A DNA stretch of 64,000 nucleotides. Origin: an uncultured Pseudoalteromonas sp. (lineage in GTDB: Bacteria; Pseudomonadota; Gammaproteobacteria; Enterobacterales; Alteromonadaceae). Location: contig CANLRB010000020.1 of the NCBI GenBank assembly GCA_947493455.1, forward strand, positions 28,625-92,624, written 5' to 3'. Under the pieces are notes generated by a model. The model saw only the letters and a program-made list of their open reading frames with translations, ran no database searches and was not told the DNA's origin. Numbering within the stretch: position 1 is the first letter of the stretch; each line of letters begins with the position of its first letter. A program made the position numbers and the translations under genes. This document shows positions 46,627 to 57,921 of this stretch, one piece after another.

Positions 46627-49416
46627 ATGCCTCAATTTGGATTAAGAGACCGCATTCTGCTGTATACTTTGCTGCCCACATTAACAATTGGGCTCATTTT
46701 GGGTGGCTATTTTACACTATCTCGCTACCATGAGTTGAACGATTTTCTCACTGAGCAAGGAAATACAATAATCGCTCCGCTGGCAACGGCAACTCAAAAC
46801 GCGCTTAATAATGGTAACGCGACCATCCTTAATGAGTTAATCAGTGAAAGCCATAATAAGCATACACCGTTAATTAAAAGCATAGCGGTTTTTAACAAAG
46901 ATCATGATGTTATTGTAACCAGCAATTACCATCCGCAAATGGCACAATTAAGTCAGCAAAACGAAACTATCATTGCCCCTTTTGTTATTACGCGCGATTT
47001 TGACGACAGCCTCGTATTTAGTGCCCCCTTATTTAAAGGTATATCTAACCAAAAAACGTCGCTAATCCTCTCCAAAAACCGCCCAATTTTTGGTTATATC
47101 TCTATTCAACTGAGTAAAGAACGTGCTAATAATGCGCAGAAAAATGCGTTGCTAATTAGTACCCTTGTTATTATTTTGGCGTTTGTGGTCGCTTTATTAT
47201 TAGGCTTAAAACTATCTCGCCATTTACATGAACCACTGAAGAAGTTAATCCTTGCTTCAGACAAGCTCGGTCAAGGTACACTCGAAACTGAATTAGACCA
47301 ACCTATGGTCGATGAATTTGAGTTGCTGCGTGATGCGCTTAACACCATTGCCAAGCATATGGTTATTCAAAAAGACGAAATGCAAAGTTCAATTGATCAA
47401 GCCACCAGCGACTATCGCAAATCGATTGAACTATATGAAACGCAAAATATTCAATTAAGCTTTGCAAAACGAGAGGCTCAGCAAGCTAACCAGGTAAAAT
47501 CTGACTTTTTAGCAAAAATGAGTCACGAGCTTAGAACACCACTAAATGGTGTCATTGGTTTTACCCGCCAGCTCTACAAAACGCCACTCAATAAACACCA
47601 AAAAGATTATCTCGACACCATTGAGCTTTCAGCGAATAGTTTACTCACCATTATTAGCGACATATTAGATTTCTCCAAACTCGAAGCAGGTGCCATGGAG
47701 CTTGAAAAAATTCATTTTCAATTACGTGACACGGTAAATGAAGTTTTAACCTTACTTGCACCGAGCGCTCATGAAAAAAAGCTTGAGTTGTCAGTCAATA
47801 TTTCGCCCAATGTTATTGATGACTTAATCGGAGACCCGACACGCCTGAAACAAATTTTAATTAATTTAATTAGTAACGCTATTAAGTTTACGGATAACGG
47901 TAGTGTAACCATCGATATTACTGGGCGCCGTGGTAGTAACAATAAGCTCTCTTTACTCGTTTCAGTAAAGGATACTGGGATCGGTATTGATTCATCTAAG
48001 CAAGATTCCTTATTTATGGCATTCGGCCAAGCAGATTCAAGTATTACACGTAAATTTGGCGGTACAGGCCTTGGTCTCATTATTACCAAGCACCTTGTCG
48101 AGGCAATGGGAGGCCAAATATCGCTTAATTCAGCATCTGAAAAAGGCAGCTGTTTTACGTTTAATGCACTCTTTGAACTTCCACAACACCATTACAGTTC
48201 GGATCTACCAACCAAACCATTACAGCAAAAACGGATCCTTTATTTTGAACAACACGAACATAGCTACGAAGCAACGCTTGCTCTGTTGACGAGCTGGCAG
48301 CTCCAAGTAACGGGATGCAACAGTATTGGTGATTTTGAAAAAGCGTGTATGGGAGAATTTGGTTTCGATTTATGCATCGTAGGTCAAGATCTCGATCCCG
48401 ACAGTATAAAAGATGTTAAAACTGTAATGAGTTTAGCACGCGAAAAGTGCGACTATCTATATGTACTCGTCAACACAGTATCACACAATTTAAAAGAAAC
48501 AGTCATCAATGCGGGCGCAGATGCTTGTCTTTCTAAACCCATCAATCATCGTAAACTGTGCGAGACAATGGCCGCACCATATCGTCTTGACCATCCATCA
48601 ATTAGTACACCAGACCAAAAGCAGCAGCGGCTTCCTCTGAAAGCTCTGGTAGTGGATGACAATGACGCGAATTTAAAACTCATGTGCGCGTTACTTGATG
48701 AGCAGTTAGAATCATACGACACCGCACACAACGGGGCCCAAGCTGTTAGTTTAGCCAAAACACATAAATACGATTTAATATTTTTAGATATTCAAATGCC
48801 GATTATGGATGGTGTAACGGCCTGTAAACTTATCATCGATTCTTCACTTAATGAGCAAACACCAATCATTGCTGTGACGGCTCACGCGTTAGCAACTGAA
48901 AAAGAGCAGTTACTCAAAACAGGATTTACAGGATATTTAACTAAACCTATCGATGAAGAAATTTTAACCCAAGCGATTTTTGCTTATGGATTAAGTACAG
49001 ATAAAAGGCCGAAGAAAGTCGAAGCTGTTGTTAGCGAAAGCAAGGCGCCATTCGAAAGCCACTGTATTGATTGGATACTCGCTTTACAGCGCGCCGGAGG
49101 CAAAGAAGAGCTTGCTGAAGAAATGCTCAGTATGCTAATTGTCAGTGTACCTGAAACACAAAAACTGATAGCAGGAGCTATCAGTAAAAATGACCATGAA
49201 AAGTTATTAGAAGTGATCCACAAATTCCACGGTGCCTGTTGTTATACCGGCGTGCCACGATTAAAGCGACTGGCAGAAACAATAGAAACATCACTTAAAA
49301 AGAATGTGCCAATAACTCAAATTGAACCCGAACTATTTGAACTCCAAGATGAATTAACCCAATTAATGCACGACGCAGGAGCTCACTACAGCGCACCGAA
49401 TACGATTGAAGAGTAA
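46627..49416 (+). CDS. barA: Tripartite hybrid sensor kinase BarA
   Basis: The 929 residues have two membrane helices (about 11-31 and 174-194) around a periplasmic domain, a HAMP linker (about 195-250), the kinase H-box with H300 in KMSHELRTPLNG, a HATPase domain (NLISNAIKFTDNG, DTGIGID, GTGLGLIITK), a degenerate receiver, and a receiver with Asp in LIFLDIQMPIMDG. At the end is an HPt domain (VIHKFHGACCYTGVPRLKRLAETIE). This order and the HPt sequence fit BarA, which phosphorylates UvrY/GacA and so controls Csr small RNAs. Neighbours rlmD and relA are the same as in E. coli. Confidence 0.96.
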   Translation: MPQFGLRDRILLYTLLPTLTIGLILGGYFTLSRYHELNDFLTEQGNTIIAPLATATQNALNNGNATILNELISESHNKHTPLIKSIAVFNKDHDVIVTSNYHPQMAQLSQQNETIIAPFVITRDFDDSLVFSAPLFKGISNQKTSLILSKNRPIFGYISIQLSKERANNAQKNALLISTLVIILAFVVALLLGLKLSRHLHEPLKKLILASDKLGQGTLETELDQPMVDEFELLRDALNTIAKHMVIQKDEMQSSIDQATSDYRKSIELYETQNIQLSFAKREAQQANQVKSDFLAKMSHELRTPLNGVIGFTRQLYKTPLNKHQKDYLDTIELSANSLLTIISDILDFSKLEAGAMELEKIHFQLRDTVNEVLTLLAPSAHEKKLELSVNISPNVIDDLIGDPTRLKQILINLISNAIKFTDNGSVTIDITGRRGSNNKLSLLVSVKDTGIGIDSSKQDSLFMAFGQADSSITRKFGGTGLGLIITKHLVEAMGGQISLNSASEKGSCFTFNALFELPQHHYSSDLPTKPLQQKRILYFEQHEHSYEATLALLTSWQLQVTGCNSIGDFEKACMGEFGFDLCIVGQDLDPDSIKDVKTVMSLAREKCDYLYVLVNTVSHNLKETVINAGADACLSKPINHRKLCETMAAPYRLDHPSISTPDQKQQRLPLKALVVDDNDANLKLMCALLDEQLESYDTAHNGAQAVSLAKTHKYDLIFLDIQMPIMDGVTACKLIIDSSLNEQTPIIAVTAHALATEKEQLLKTGFTGYLTKPIDEEILTQAIFAYGLSTDKRPKKVEAVVSESKAPFESHCIDWILALQRAGGKEELAEEMLSMLIVSVPETQKLIAGAISKNDHEKLLEVIHKFHGACCYTGVPRLKRLAETIETSLKKNVPITQIEPELFELQDELTQLMHDAGAHYSAPNTIEE

Positions 49417-49420
49417 TCGA

Positions 49421-49459
49421 TAAAAAAATAGAGCGAGTTTACTTTTTAACTCGCTCTAT
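49421..49459 (-). terminator. Terminator between convergent barA and pdxJ
   Basis: A twelve-base stem (ATAGAGCGAGTT at 49428-49439, AACTCGCTCTAT at 49448-49459) with an eight-base loop is followed on the minus strand by seven T. It ends the pdxJ-side operon and, with weaker T content, probably also barA. Confidence 0.9.
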
Positions 49460-49488
49460 ATAATACTAACTTCTTGTTCTAAAAATTT

Positions 49489-50223
49489 TTACGCCGAACG
49501 CGCTTCAATCATTAACCGTTTCATATCACGCACCGCTTTATCTAAGCCATCAATCGCTGCGCGAGCAATAATTGCATGACCGATATTGAGTTCGTAAATT
49601 TTTTCAATTTCTGCAATTGGCTTCACATTATGATAATTAAGGCCGTGGCCTGCATTAACAACCATGCCTAAGTCACTTGCATACTCAACGCCCTGTTTGA
49701 TACGTGCGAGTTCGTCACCCATCTCTTTATCTGATTCTGCATCAGCGTATGCGCCAGTATGGATTTCAATATAGGGTGTTTTCACACGCGCACAGGCATC
49801 GAGCTGCGCTTCAATTGCATCAACAAACAGTGACACTTTAATACCTGCATCGGTTAACGTTTTAACAGCTGCCGCAATTTTGTCTTCGTTACCAACAACA
49901 TCTAAGCCGCCTTCGGTGGTTAACTCTTCACGCTTTTCAGGAACTAAACAGACATAAGCAGGTTTTACTTCAAGCGCTATTTTGATCATTTCGTCAGTTA
50001 CGGCCATTTCTAAATTCATTCGAGTTTGAATTGTTTTAGCCATAACATAGACGTCGCGATCTTGAATATGGCGACGGTCTTCACGCAGGTGAATGGTTAT
50101 GCCATCTGCTCCGGCGTGCTCAGCAACACTTGCCGCATGGGCTGGATCTGGAAACGATGTACCACGAGCCTGACGCAAAGTCGCAATATGGTCAACGTTA
50201 ACACCTAGTAAAATATCTTTCAT
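49489..50223 (-). CDS. pdxJ: Pyridoxine 5'-phosphate synthase
   Basis: This 244-residue TIM-barrel enzyme closes the ring of vitamin B6 from 1-deoxyxylulose 5-phosphate and 3-amino-1-phosphohydroxyacetone. Seen are [63 protein letters not shown] and [10 protein letters not shown]. It follows recO by 8 bases, as in E. coli; the acpS gene that usually comes next is not here. Confidence 0.97.
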   Translation of the reverse strand: MKDILLGVNVDHIATLRQARGTSFPDPAHAASVAEHAGADGITIHLREDRRHIQDRDVYVMAKTIQTRMNLEMAVTDEMIKIALEVKPAYVCLVPEKREELTTEGGLDVVGNEDKIAAAVKTLTDAGIKVSLFVDAIEAQLDACARVKTPYIEIHTGAYADAESDKEMGDELARIKQGVEYASDLGMVVNAGHGLNYHNVKPIAEIEKIYELNIGHAIIARAAIDGLDKAVRDMKRLMIEARSA

Positions 50224-50231
50224 TATTTGTC

Positions 50232-50915
50232 CTATGAGAATAATTCGCGGCTTTTTAATTCGCGATACCCAAGCAGAGGGTGTAATAAATAGCGAGCAAG
50301 TTGTTTTGCAAGTTGCCGAGTTACTTTATCATTAAAATTAAGATTGGCAATCTGCTCGATTTGCTTACCGGATAATCCGCTTCGATTACTATCTAGCTGA
50401 CTCCAACCGATTTCATTTTGATATTGATAGAATTTGTCATGTGCGAGCGGTTTACCATCGACATCAAAATGAAAATCAACACCTATACCAAGTAGCTCTA
50501 TTAATTGAAATTCAAACGAGCGCAAAACAGGCTCATAATCTATGGTACTCGTCAAACGCCTAATATGATCATCGTATAATCGATAAATATATTCATTAGG
50601 TTCATTTAACGGGATGAGGCGGTTAGATAACTCATTCAAATAAAAACCGCAGTACAGCGCTTTACCCTGTAATGATAAGGGTCGTTCAGTAGGAGCAAAA
50701 CTGTCTAAAAATTTTAGCTCATGCTCCCCTTTATACTTGATTTCAAGTTGCGTAAAAGGCTGTAACTGGGCTTTATTTTTGGTTGCAAAGCGACCTTTAA
50801 CACGCACTAAGCAACGGATTTGACCGATTTCCTCAACTAACATATCCAGCATCAATTGCGAATCACTGTATGGTCGCAAGTGAAGCAAATAGGCGTTGAC
50901 GAAATCGTTATTCAC
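50232..50915 (-). CDS. recO: DNA repair protein RecO
   Basis: This 227-residue protein has an N-terminal OB fold ([36 protein letters not shown]) and an alpha-helical C-terminal part. It works with RecR to load RecA on SSB-coated gaps. No zinc-finger cysteines are present, as in E. coli RecO. It starts 3 bases after era. Confidence 0.94.
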   Translation of the reverse strand: MNNDFVNAYLLHLRPYSDSQLMLDMLVEEIGQIRCLVRVKGRFATKNKAQLQPFTQLEIKYKGEHELKFLDSFAPTERPLSLQGKALYCGFYLNELSNRLIPLNEPNEYIYRLYDDHIRRLTSTIDYEPVLRSFEFQLIELLGIGVDFHFDVDGKPLAHDKFYQYQNEIGWSQLDSNRSGLSGKQIEQIANLNFNDKVTRQLAKQLARYLLHPLLGYRELKSRELFS

Positions 50916-50918
50916 ACC

Positions 50919-51818
50919 CTACTCGTCACCGTATCCTAAGCTGCGCAGTGCACGCTCGTCGTCCGCCCAACCCGATTTTACTTTAACCCAAAGTTCTAAA
51001 TACACTTTGTTATCGAGCATTTCTTCAAGATCTTTACGCGCTTCGCGGCCAATGACTTTCAACTTTTCGCCTTTATTGCCAATCACCATACGCTTTTGCG
51101 TTTCGCGTTCAACTAAAATCAAGCCATTAATTTGCCATACGCCATTGTCTTGCCATTTAAATTGCTCTATTTCAACCGTAATCGAATAAGGCAATTCATC
51201 TCCCATAAAGCGCATAAGTTTTTCGCGAATAATCTCTGCCGCTAAAAAACGCATTGAGCGATCGGTTACATAATCTTCAGGGAAATAAAACTCACACGCA
51301 GGCAATACATTACGTACTTGTTTTTTAACCAGATCTATATTGCGATTTTGAGTCGCTGACAGCGGAATGATATCGTGAAAATCAGCTTTCTCGCTCAACC
51401 ATTGCAAGTGAGGTAGTAATTCTTCTTTTTCTTTGACCTGATCCATTTTATTAATAACTAATAAAATCGGCTTTTGACTTAACTTAAGCTTGCTTAAAAC
51501 CAGTTCATCATCGTCGGTCCACTTTGTACCTTCCACGACGAAAATAACCATTTCAACATCACCAATAGAACTTGATGCGGCACGGTTCATTAACCGGTTG
51601 ATAGCGCGTTTTTCTTCATTGTGAAGACCAGGCGTATCAACGTACACAGCCTGATAGTTATCCTCAGTATGAATACCCATAATACGGTGACGCGTAGTTT
51701 GTGGTTTACGCGACGTAATACTGACTTTTTGTTCAATAATGGTATTGAGTAAAGTCGATTTTCCCACATTGGGGCGGCCAACAATGGCAATCATGCCACA
51801 GTGCGTATCAGGATTCAT
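50919..51818 (-). CDS. era: GTPase Era
   Basis: The 299 residues comprise a GTPase domain (G1 [13 protein letters not shown]3 DTPGLH, G4 NKMD) and a C-terminal KH RNA-binding domain (about 200-290, with [17 protein letters not shown]). Era binds 16S rRNA and helps 30S maturation. Its start overlaps the rnc stop by 11 bases, the usual rnc-era coupling. Confidence 0.97.
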   Translation of the reverse strand: MNPDTHCGMIAIVGRPNVGKSTLLNTIIEQKVSITSRKPQTTRHRIMGIHTEDNYQAVYVDTPGLHNEEKRAINRLMNRAASSSIGDVEMVIFVVEGTKWTDDDELVLSKLKLSQKPILLVINKMDQVKEKEELLPHLQWLSEKADFHDIIPLSATQNRNIDLVKKQVRNVLPACEFYFPEDYVTDRSMRFLAAEIIREKLMRFMGDELPYSITVEIEQFKWQDNGVWQINGLILVERETQKRMVIGNKGEKLKVIGREARKDLEEMLDNKVYLELWVKVKSGWADDERALRSLGYGDE

Positions 51819-52485
51819 TTTTAACCATCTTTAATGCTATTTCTGCTGCTTTTTGCTCTGCTTTTCTGCGCGAGCTACCTTTTGCGATCACTTCAGGAAT
51901 ACCGTCGACGATGCATTCTACCGTAAATATTTGGTTATGCGCTTGACCCTTAGTATCTATTACAGTGTAGTTTGGCAGCGCGATTTTTCGAGCTTGCAAA
52001 TACTCTTGCAATAAGGTTTTAGGGTCCTTTTGATTCAAACCGGGTGAGATTTCTTTGAGGCGCTTTTCATACCAATTTAAAATTAGCTCGCGGCAGACAT
52101 CTATATTCGAGTCTAAAAATACAGCACCAATTATCGCTTCAACGGCGTCGGCCAAAGTCGACTCTCGGCGAAAGCCACCACTTTTTAATTCACCTGGGCC
52201 TAATCTTAAAAAATCGCCTAAAGCAAACTCAACACCAATTTCAGCCAGCGTTTGCCCACGTACTAATGTCGAGCGCATACGGCTTAAATCGCCTTCTCTG
52301 GCTTTTGGAAATTGATGATACAAAGCATCGGCTATCACAAAACTTAAAATTGAGTCACCTAAAAACTCAAGTCGTTCGTTATGCGCACCGCGATAACTTC
52401 GATGTGTCATCGCTTGTTCTAATAATTCGGCAGAATCAAATTCATACCCAATTTTCTTGTAAAGTAAGGTTACGTCTTTGTTCAT
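51808..52485 (-). CDS. rnc: Ribonuclease III
   Basis: This 225-residue double-strand-specific endonuclease processes rRNA precursors. The catalytic signature [18 protein letters not shown] is complete, and the C-terminal dsRNA-binding domain ends with [17 protein letters not shown]. It is 2 bases from lepB upstream and overlaps era downstream. Confidence 0.97.
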   Translation of the reverse strand: MNKDVTLLYKKIGYEFDSAELLEQAMTHRSYRGAHNERLEFLGDSILSFVIADALYHQFPKAREGDLSRMRSTLVRGQTLAEIGVEFALGDFLRLGPGELKSGGFRRESTLADAVEAIIGAVFLDSNIDVCRELILNWYEKRLKEISPGLNQKDPKTLLQEYLQARKIALPNYTVIDTKGQAHNQIFTVECIVDGIPEVIAKGSSRRKAEQKAAEIALKMVKNES

Positions 52486-52487
52486 GA

Positions 52488-53423
52488 CTATTGAATACTT
52501 CCTAAACGCTCAAAGCGTATACCTGTAGGTACCCAACCAGGTAATAAGTCGTCAGGGCCATTTTCGAAATCAAAACTCATCCAGATAAAGACAGCTTTTC
52601 CGACTAAGTTTTCTTTGGGCACAAAACCCCACATACGACTATCTTGACTATTATCTCGGTTGTCACCCATCATAAAATAATTGTCTTTCGGTACACGCCA
52701 TTCATCAGGCGAGGTACCAGCTTGATTGAAATATCGGCCGACGAGTTCAGGCATGGCTGGATTTATCAGGATACCATGCTCAACGCCTGCCAAATTTTCC
52801 GAGCCTACAATTTGTGGAATACCAGTTAAAGCCAATTCATTGCGCTCGACAATCGTTTTTGAAACTTTATTAAATTCGCCACATTTAAGACCTTGGGTTT
52901 CAGTCTCACCTGCGCCGCAACGAGGCTTAATATACACTTCTTTATTACGGTAAATAATGGTATCACCGGGTAGGCCGACAACGCGCTTGATAAAGTCGAT
53001 ACGCTCATCAAGCGGATACTTAAACACGGCAACATCACCGCGTTCAGGTTCATCCATATTAACAAGTTGACTGCGCCACACAGGATCTTTCACGCCATAG
53101 GCAAATTTTTCGACCAAAATAAAGTCTCCATCAAGTAACGTCGGGATCATCGAACCTGAAGGAATTTGAAACGGCTCATATAAAAATGATCGAAAAATAG
53201 TGATTGCGGCAACCATCGGGAAAATAGATTGAGCTGTTTCCGCAATGGCATGCTGTGGCGCAACTTTTTCGATTACTTCGTCAGTCAACGGAATATCTGA
53301 AGCACCTTGTGCAATCGCCACTCTTTCTTTTCTTTTTGGCGCAAACACGAGATGATCAATTAACCAAATTAACCCTGAACCAAGTGTAAGTAGCACCAAA
53401 AATATCGAAAAGTATCCTGCCAT
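52488..53423 (-). CDS. lepB: Signal peptidase I
   Basis: This 311-residue inner-membrane protease removes signal peptides. Two N-terminal hydrophobic segments (about 3-22 and around 63-80) are followed by the catalytic Ser in [11 protein letters not shown], the catalytic Lys in [14 protein letters not shown], and the [11 protein letters not shown] box. It lies between lepA (11 bases) and rnc (2 bases), the usual order. Confidence 0.97.
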   Translation of the reverse strand: MAGYFSIFLVLLTLGSGLIWLIDHLVFAPKRKERVAIAQGASDIPLTDEVIEKVAPQHAIAETAQSIFPMVAAITIFRSFLYEPFQIPSGSMIPTLLDGDFILVEKFAYGVKDPVWRSQLVNMDEPERGDVAVFKYPLDERIDFIKRVVGLPGDTIIYRNKEVYIKPRCGAGETETQGLKCGEFNKVSKTIVERNELALTGIPQIVGSENLAGVEHGILINPAMPELVGRYFNQAGTSPDEWRVPKDNYFMMGDNRDNSQDSRMWGFVPKENLVGKAVFIWMSFDFENGPDDLLPGWVPTGIRFERLGSIQ

Positions 53424-53434
53424 TATAAGACTCC

Positions 53435-55225
53435 TTATTTACCTACTTTTAAAATCGCAAGGAAAGCATCTTGTGGTACTTCAACGTTACCTAGCTGCTT
53501 CATGCGCTTTTTACCTTCTTTTTGTTTTTGAAGTAGTTTTTTCTTACGCGATACGTCACCGCCGTAACACTTCGCGATTACATTCTTACGTAATTGCTTT
53601 ACTGTTGTACGAGCAATCACATGCGCGCCAATCGCAGCCTGAATCGCAATATCAAACTGTTGACGTGGGATTAGCTCTTTGAGCGCATCTGCTAATTGGC
53701 GACCACGTGACTGTGACGCATCTCGGTGACAAATAATGGCAAGGGCATCAACGCGATCGCCATTAATTAAAATATCAACGCGAACCATATCTGATGTTTG
53801 GAAGTGTTTGAAGTTGTAATCAAGCGACGCAAACCCTCGGCTTGTTGATTTTAACTTGTCAAAGAAGTCCATCACAACTTCGCCCATTGGCAGTTCATAA
53901 GTCACCGCTACCTGTTTACCATGATAGGCCATATTCGTCTGTACGCCGCGCTTTTCAATACATAGCGTAATAACGTTACCTAAATATTCTTGTGGTACAA
54001 GGATATTTGCTTCAACAACAGGTTCGCGAATTTCTTCAATATTACCAACTGGCGGTAGATCAGACGGGTTATCAATTTGAATAACACCATCGTTTTTCGT
54101 TTCAATTTCATAGACAACTGTTGGCGCCGTTGTGATCAGATCCATATTATATTCGCGCTCTAAGCGCTCTTGAATAATTTCCATATGGAGCATACCCAAG
54201 AAACCACAGCGGAAACCAAAGCCAAGTGCGGTCGAGTTTTCTGGCTCATAGAAAAGTGACGCATCGTTCAGACTTAGCTTAGACAATGCATCGCGGAAGT
54301 TTTCATAGTCGTCAGACGAAATAGGATACATACCCGCATAAACCTGAGGTTTAACACGTTGGAATCCAGGTAAAACCTCGCTCGCAGGGGTGCGTTGCAA
54401 AGTAATGGTGTCACCAACCGGTGCCCCATGGATCTCTTTAATACCCGCGATGACAAAGCCTACTTCGCCTGTTCTCAAGATATCCGTATCTGTTTGCTTC
54501 GGGGTGAAAACACCCACTTTATCAGCAATATGCACTTGACCATTTGACATGATTTGAATTTTATCGCCTTTACGCAATTCACCGTGCTTAATACGTACCA
54601 ACGATACAACGCCTTGGTAAGGGTCAAACCATGAATCAATAATAAGTGCTTGTAACGGTTTATCAGCATCACCTACAGGTGGCGGTATATTTGCCACAAT
54701 ATCTTCAAGCACATCCTCGATACCGATACCCGTTTTTGCACTACATTGAGTTGCATCGGTTGCATCAATACCTACAATATCTTCAATCTCTTCCGATACG
54801 CGCTCTGGGTCTGCTTGAGGTAAGTCGATTTTATTTAGAATCGGTAATACTTCTAAATCCATTTCTATCGCGGTATAGCAGTTAGCAACTGTTTGCGCCT
54901 CTACCCCTTGACCCGCATCAACTACCAATAAAGCACCTTCACATGCCGCTAGAGAACGCGAAACTTCGTATGTAAAGTCAACATGTCCCGGCGTGTCGAT
55001 AAAGTTAAGCTGATAGGTTTCACCATCTTTTGCTTTGTAGTTAAGTGTTACACTCTGCGCTTTGATGGTAATACCACGCTCACGCTCTAAGTCCATTGAA
55101 TCTAGTACTTGTTGCTGCATTTCACGGTCGGACAAGCCGCCACAAACTTGAATCAAGCGATCAGAAAGAGTTGATTTCCCATGGTCAATATGGGCGATGA
55201 TTGAAAAATTACGGATATGCTTCAT
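53435..55225 (-). CDS. lepA: Elongation factor 4 (LepA)
   Basis: This 596-residue translational GTPase resembles EF-G without its domain IV. It has the G1 motif [15 protein letters not shown]3 DTPGHVDF, G4 NKIDLP, the domain V-like part, and the unique C-terminal domain with [24 protein letters not shown]. It acts on stalled or misplaced ribosomes. First gene of the lepA-lepB-rnc-era-recO-pdxJ unit; the rse operon ends 67 bases upstream in a terminator. Confidence 0.98.
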   Translation of the reverse strand: MKHIRNFSIIAHIDHGKSTLSDRLIQVCGGLSDREMQQQVLDSMDLERERGITIKAQSVTLNYKAKDGETYQLNFIDTPGHVDFTYEVSRSLAACEGALLVVDAGQGVEAQTVANCYTAIEMDLEVLPILNKIDLPQADPERVSEEIEDIVGIDATDATQCSAKTGIGIEDVLEDIVANIPPPVGDADKPLQALIIDSWFDPYQGVVSLVRIKHGELRKGDKIQIMSNGQVHIADKVGVFTPKQTDTDILRTGEVGFVIAGIKEIHGAPVGDTITLQRTPASEVLPGFQRVKPQVYAGMYPISSDDYENFRDALSKLSLNDASLFYEPENSTALGFGFRCGFLGMLHMEIIQERLEREYNMDLITTAPTVVYEIETKNDGVIQIDNPSDLPPVGNIEEIREPVVEANILVPQEYLGNVITLCIEKRGVQTNMAYHGKQVAVTYELPMGEVVMDFFDKLKSTSRGFASLDYNFKHFQTSDMVRVDILINGDRVDALAIICHRDASQSRGRQLADALKELIPRQQFDIAIQAAIGAHVIARTTVKQLRKNVIAKCYGGDVSRKKKLLQKQKEGKKRMKQLGNVEVPQDAFLAILKVGK

Positions 55226-55264
55226 AAACTAGATTCAATACTTTTATTAAACGGATTAATGTAG

Positions 55265-55301
55265 AAAAAGGTGATTTTACCTCTTATTGAGCTTAATCAC
55301 C
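55265..55301 (-). terminator. Intrinsic terminator at the end of the rpoE-rse operon
   Basis: On the minus strand GGTGATT and AATCACC (55301-55295 and 55276-55270) pair around an 18-base loop, followed by five T. The stem begins within the rseC stop codon, so lepA probably has a separate promoter. Confidence 0.7.
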
Positions 55302-55745
55302 AATTATTTGCGTTACCGGAAGGCTAATTGGATAAACTTTTTTAATTTTGATTTGATTTTTAATCATTTTAAGCTTGTTTCGTGAATACAAAAATCCAAT
55401 TAAAGTACCCGTTATCGCACTCACTATGTGCCAAAGCTCCGACGTGTTAAGTAACGAAACGAGTATAATGGGAAATAACAGAGCAAGCATGAGTGGCAAT
55501 AGATAAGTATAAAAAGACAAGTAAATAACATTACTATCGTCAAACGCTAATAGAACCTTTTGCCCTGGAATAAGCTGTTTTTCACTAGCAAGCTTTAAGC
55601 GCGATTGTTTATTTGCAAACAACCTCGCAAAAACTTGTGAACCGCACTTTCCATTGCATCCAGCACATGCGGCCTCTTGTTCAGGAAGTTCAAATTCAAC
55701 CTGCCCCGCTGCCACATGTGCAACGGTAAACGTTTTTTCAATCAT
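55293..55745 (-). CDS. rseC: SoxR-reducing / sigma-E regulatory protein RseC
   Basis: This 150-residue inner-membrane protein has an N-terminal cytoplasmic part with a cysteine cluster (AACAGCNGKCGS) and two membrane helices (about 77-100 and 107-125). It is the last gene of the rpoE operon and overlaps the rseB stop by four bases (ATGA). In E. coli it has a minor effect on sigma-E and a role in SoxR reduction; in this organism it is assigned by family and context. Confidence 0.93.
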   Translation of the reverse strand: MIEKTFTVAHVAAGQVEFELPEQEAACAGCNGKCGSQVFARLFANKQSRLKLASEKQLIPGQKVLLAFDDSNVIYLSFYTYLLPLMLALLFPIILVSLLNTSELWHIVSAITGTLIGFLYSRNKLKMIKNQIKIKKVYPISLPVTQIIGD

Positions 55746-56683
55746 TGATTCGCTCGGTAAACCGACTCAGCAATTTTTTTAGAAGTCATAGCCGGGATCT
55801 TACCTACAACTGACACTTCATAGCCAGCAGCTTGATGAATAAATACCGTTGTCGCACCCGAAGAAAGCGCTTTACTACGTTGTTGTCCACCGAGCGGGCG
55901 TTGTATAAACACAGAGACTTCAACTAACCCGTCACTAAATAGATAATAATCTGCTAATTCACCATTAAGGCTTAATGTTTGACGATCTGATTTTACTAGC
56001 TTAAAACCAGGTGGTAACCAAGCAATATCCCAACCGCCGACCTTTTCGGTTTTTTTTAGGCTTGGCACCGGCGCAGGAAAACTTTTCTTGCTCATCGCAA
56101 TGAGTTCTTCACTCGGTACAGGTGTAAAACTCACATTAGTTAACTGTAACTGTTCTATTACTTCGCCATCAGTATTAACATACGCAGCCTTAAGCGGCAG
56201 TGATGATTCACTATCAAGCCATACCCAATAGTTAAATTTTTGCTGCTCTTTGGATTCAATACGTATTAATTGAGCTGGTCTACCTGAAATACGGGACTTT
56301 CCACCAAGAACAAAATGGTAATGCGGCGATAACGCAGAAATATCGCTAAATAAAATACTCGGGATAGGCCCCGACACAGACTCATTTTTTAGCGAATAGG
56401 GCTGACTTTGCGGTTCAAAGTAGGTCACAACATTATCAACTCTGACCATTTCAACACCAGCGCCATTGAGTAAACTTAAATGCTCTAGCTCTTTGCCGTC
56501 AACATTCGCGTGTCGCCATAAATATGGGTCTATAGAACGCCCTTTTGCAACCACAAAGGACGCTTCAAAATTGCTTTTTTTAACTGTGTCAGCCATTGAC
56601 GACAATAACTGCTCTGCATTTTGCTCTTGAGCATTGATTGGCGCAATGCATAACATCACAACCAATCCTAACAACCACCGCAT
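55742..56683 (-). CDS. rseB: Sigma-E regulatory protein RseB
   Basis: The 313 residues start with a signal peptide (LLGLVVMLCIAPINA) followed by the two-domain periplasmic RseB fold: the lipoprotein-binding large domain (NFEASFVVAKGRSIDPYLWRH is its first strand region) and the small C-terminal domain. RseB binds RseA and shields it from the DegS protease until mislocalised LPS or lipoproteins are sensed. It starts one base after rseA. Confidence 0.95.
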   Translation of the reverse strand: MRWLLGLVVMLCIAPINAQEQNAEQLLSSMADTVKKSNFEASFVVAKGRSIDPYLWRHANVDGKELEHLSLLNGAGVEMVRVDNVVTYFEPQSQPYSLKNESVSGPIPSILFSDISALSPHYHFVLGGKSRISGRPAQLIRIESKEQQKFNYWVWLDSESSLPLKAAYVNTDGEVIEQLQLTNVSFTPVPSEELIAMSKKSFPAPVPSLKKTEKVGGWDIAWLPPGFKLVKSDRQTLSLNGELADYYLFSDGLVEVSVFIQRPLGGQQRSKALSSGATTVFIHQAAGYEVSVVGKIPAMTSKKIAESVYRANQ

Positions 56684-56684
56684 T

Positions 56685-57272
56685 TTATTTATTAATTTCC
56701 TGCTTTTCTTTGTCTTTGTTTAACTCTTGACTATTTACAAGTCGAGCCTGCCTTTGATGCTCTAACACTAAAGCTCCAATACGTTGTTCTTGTAATTCTC
56801 TTAACCCTTTTTGTGCTGAGCCCACAGTAGGTTCAGAAGAATAACTTACTGGCGTGGCAAAACCGCCAAACGGCATTGTTTCAACATTTGGCACCGCTGC
56901 CTCAGGCGTTGTAATAACTTGTTCAGTTGGCATCATTTGAATACCAAAAATAGCAACTGCAGCGACACTTGCGGCAATGGCAAATTGAGAAAATGGCTTT
57001 TTCCAATTAACATGAACAACATTGTCATTTGCCACTATCTCTGTATCAATTTGATGAACAGGCTCAGCGTCAAGCGCTAAAGCAACATTCTCTGCAATAT
57101 TCAAATCTGCAAACTGTTTTTCTTCGCTGCGAATCACATCGCCAATTAACGAATAACGCTCAACTGCAGATTCTAACTCTTCACTTGAAAACAGTGCTAA
57201 GTTATCTGCTTCGCCATCTATCATCGCTGATATTTGTTCTTTGTCCTGCTCGGTTAATGTTACTTTAGCCAT
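56685..57272 (-). CDS. rseA: Anti-sigma-E factor RseA
   Basis: This 195-residue inner-membrane protein has an N-terminal cytoplasmic sigma-binding domain (QISAMIDGEADNLALFSSEELESAVERY), one membrane helix at about 92-110 (FAIAASVAAVAIFGIQMM) and a periplasmic tail that ends in charged residues. It holds sigma-E inactive until cut by DegS and RseP. It starts 11 bases after rpoE. The periplasmic part is typical in length but weakly conserved. Confidence 0.95.
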   Translation of the reverse strand: MAKVTLTEQDKEQISAMIDGEADNLALFSSEELESAVERYSLIGDVIRSEEKQFADLNIAENVALALDAEPVHQIDTEIVANDNVVHVNWKKPFSQFAIAASVAAVAIFGIQMMPTEQVITTPEAAVPNVETMPFGGFATPVSYSSEPTVGSAQKGLRELQEQRIGALVLEHQRQARLVNSQELNKDKEKQEINK

Positions 57273-57283
57273 TATTGATAAAC

Positions 57284-57865
57284 CTATGCATTTTTTAAAA
57301 TTGGGTTGAGACGATTATCAATCGCTTCACGTGCTCTAAATATTCGAGATCGCACCGTACCTACTGGGCAATCCATGATAATCGCAATATCTTCATAACT
57401 CATTCCTTCGAGTTCTCTCAATGTAATCGCTGTTCGTAAATCATCAGGTAGCCCTTCAATCGTTTTAAATATGACCGCTTTAATTTCATCTGTTAGCAGC
57501 ATATTTTCAGGTGTTGCGTTAACTCGCAGTGCATCTGCGCCTTCATAAAACTCGGCATCATCTGCGTCCACGTCATTTGACGGCGGCTTGCGCCCTTGCG
57601 ATACCAAGTAATTTTTTGCACAGTTAACTGCAATTCGATACAACCAAGTATAGAACGCACTATCTCCACGAAATCCAGGTAATGCGCGATACGCTTTTAT
57701 AAACGCCTCTTGTGCAACATCACCAACATCACTATGATTTGAAACATAACGGGAAATTAAACTTGCGACTTTATTTTGGTATTTTTTAACCAAAACATTA
57801 AACGCATTTTTATCTCCTTGCTGTACCTTTCTGACCAGCGCTAAATCAAAATCCTGCTCGCTCAT
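57284..57865 (-). CDS. rpoE: RNA polymerase sigma-E factor
   Basis: This 193-residue ECF sigma factor controls the envelope-stress response. Region 2 reads DVAQEAFIKAYRALPGFRGDSAFYTWLYRIAVN and region 4 reads ELEGMSYEDIAIIMDCPVGTVRSRIFRAREAID. First gene of rpoE-rseA-rseB-rseC. A near-consensus sigma-E promoter 57 bases upstream indicates autoregulation. Confidence 0.98.
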   Translation of the reverse strand: MSEQDFDLALVRKVQQGDKNAFNVLVKKYQNKVASLISRYVSNHSDVGDVAQEAFIKAYRALPGFRGDSAFYTWLYRIAVNCAKNYLVSQGRKPPSNDVDADDAEFYEGADALRVNATPENMLLTDEIKAVIFKTIEGLPDDLRTAITLRELEGMSYEDIAIIMDCPVGTVRSRIFRAREAIDNRLNPILKNA

Positions 57866-57921
57866 TCGAGCCGGTACTCCTCTATATCTTTTTATTATCT
57901 GTTGTACGATTTCAGTTGTTC

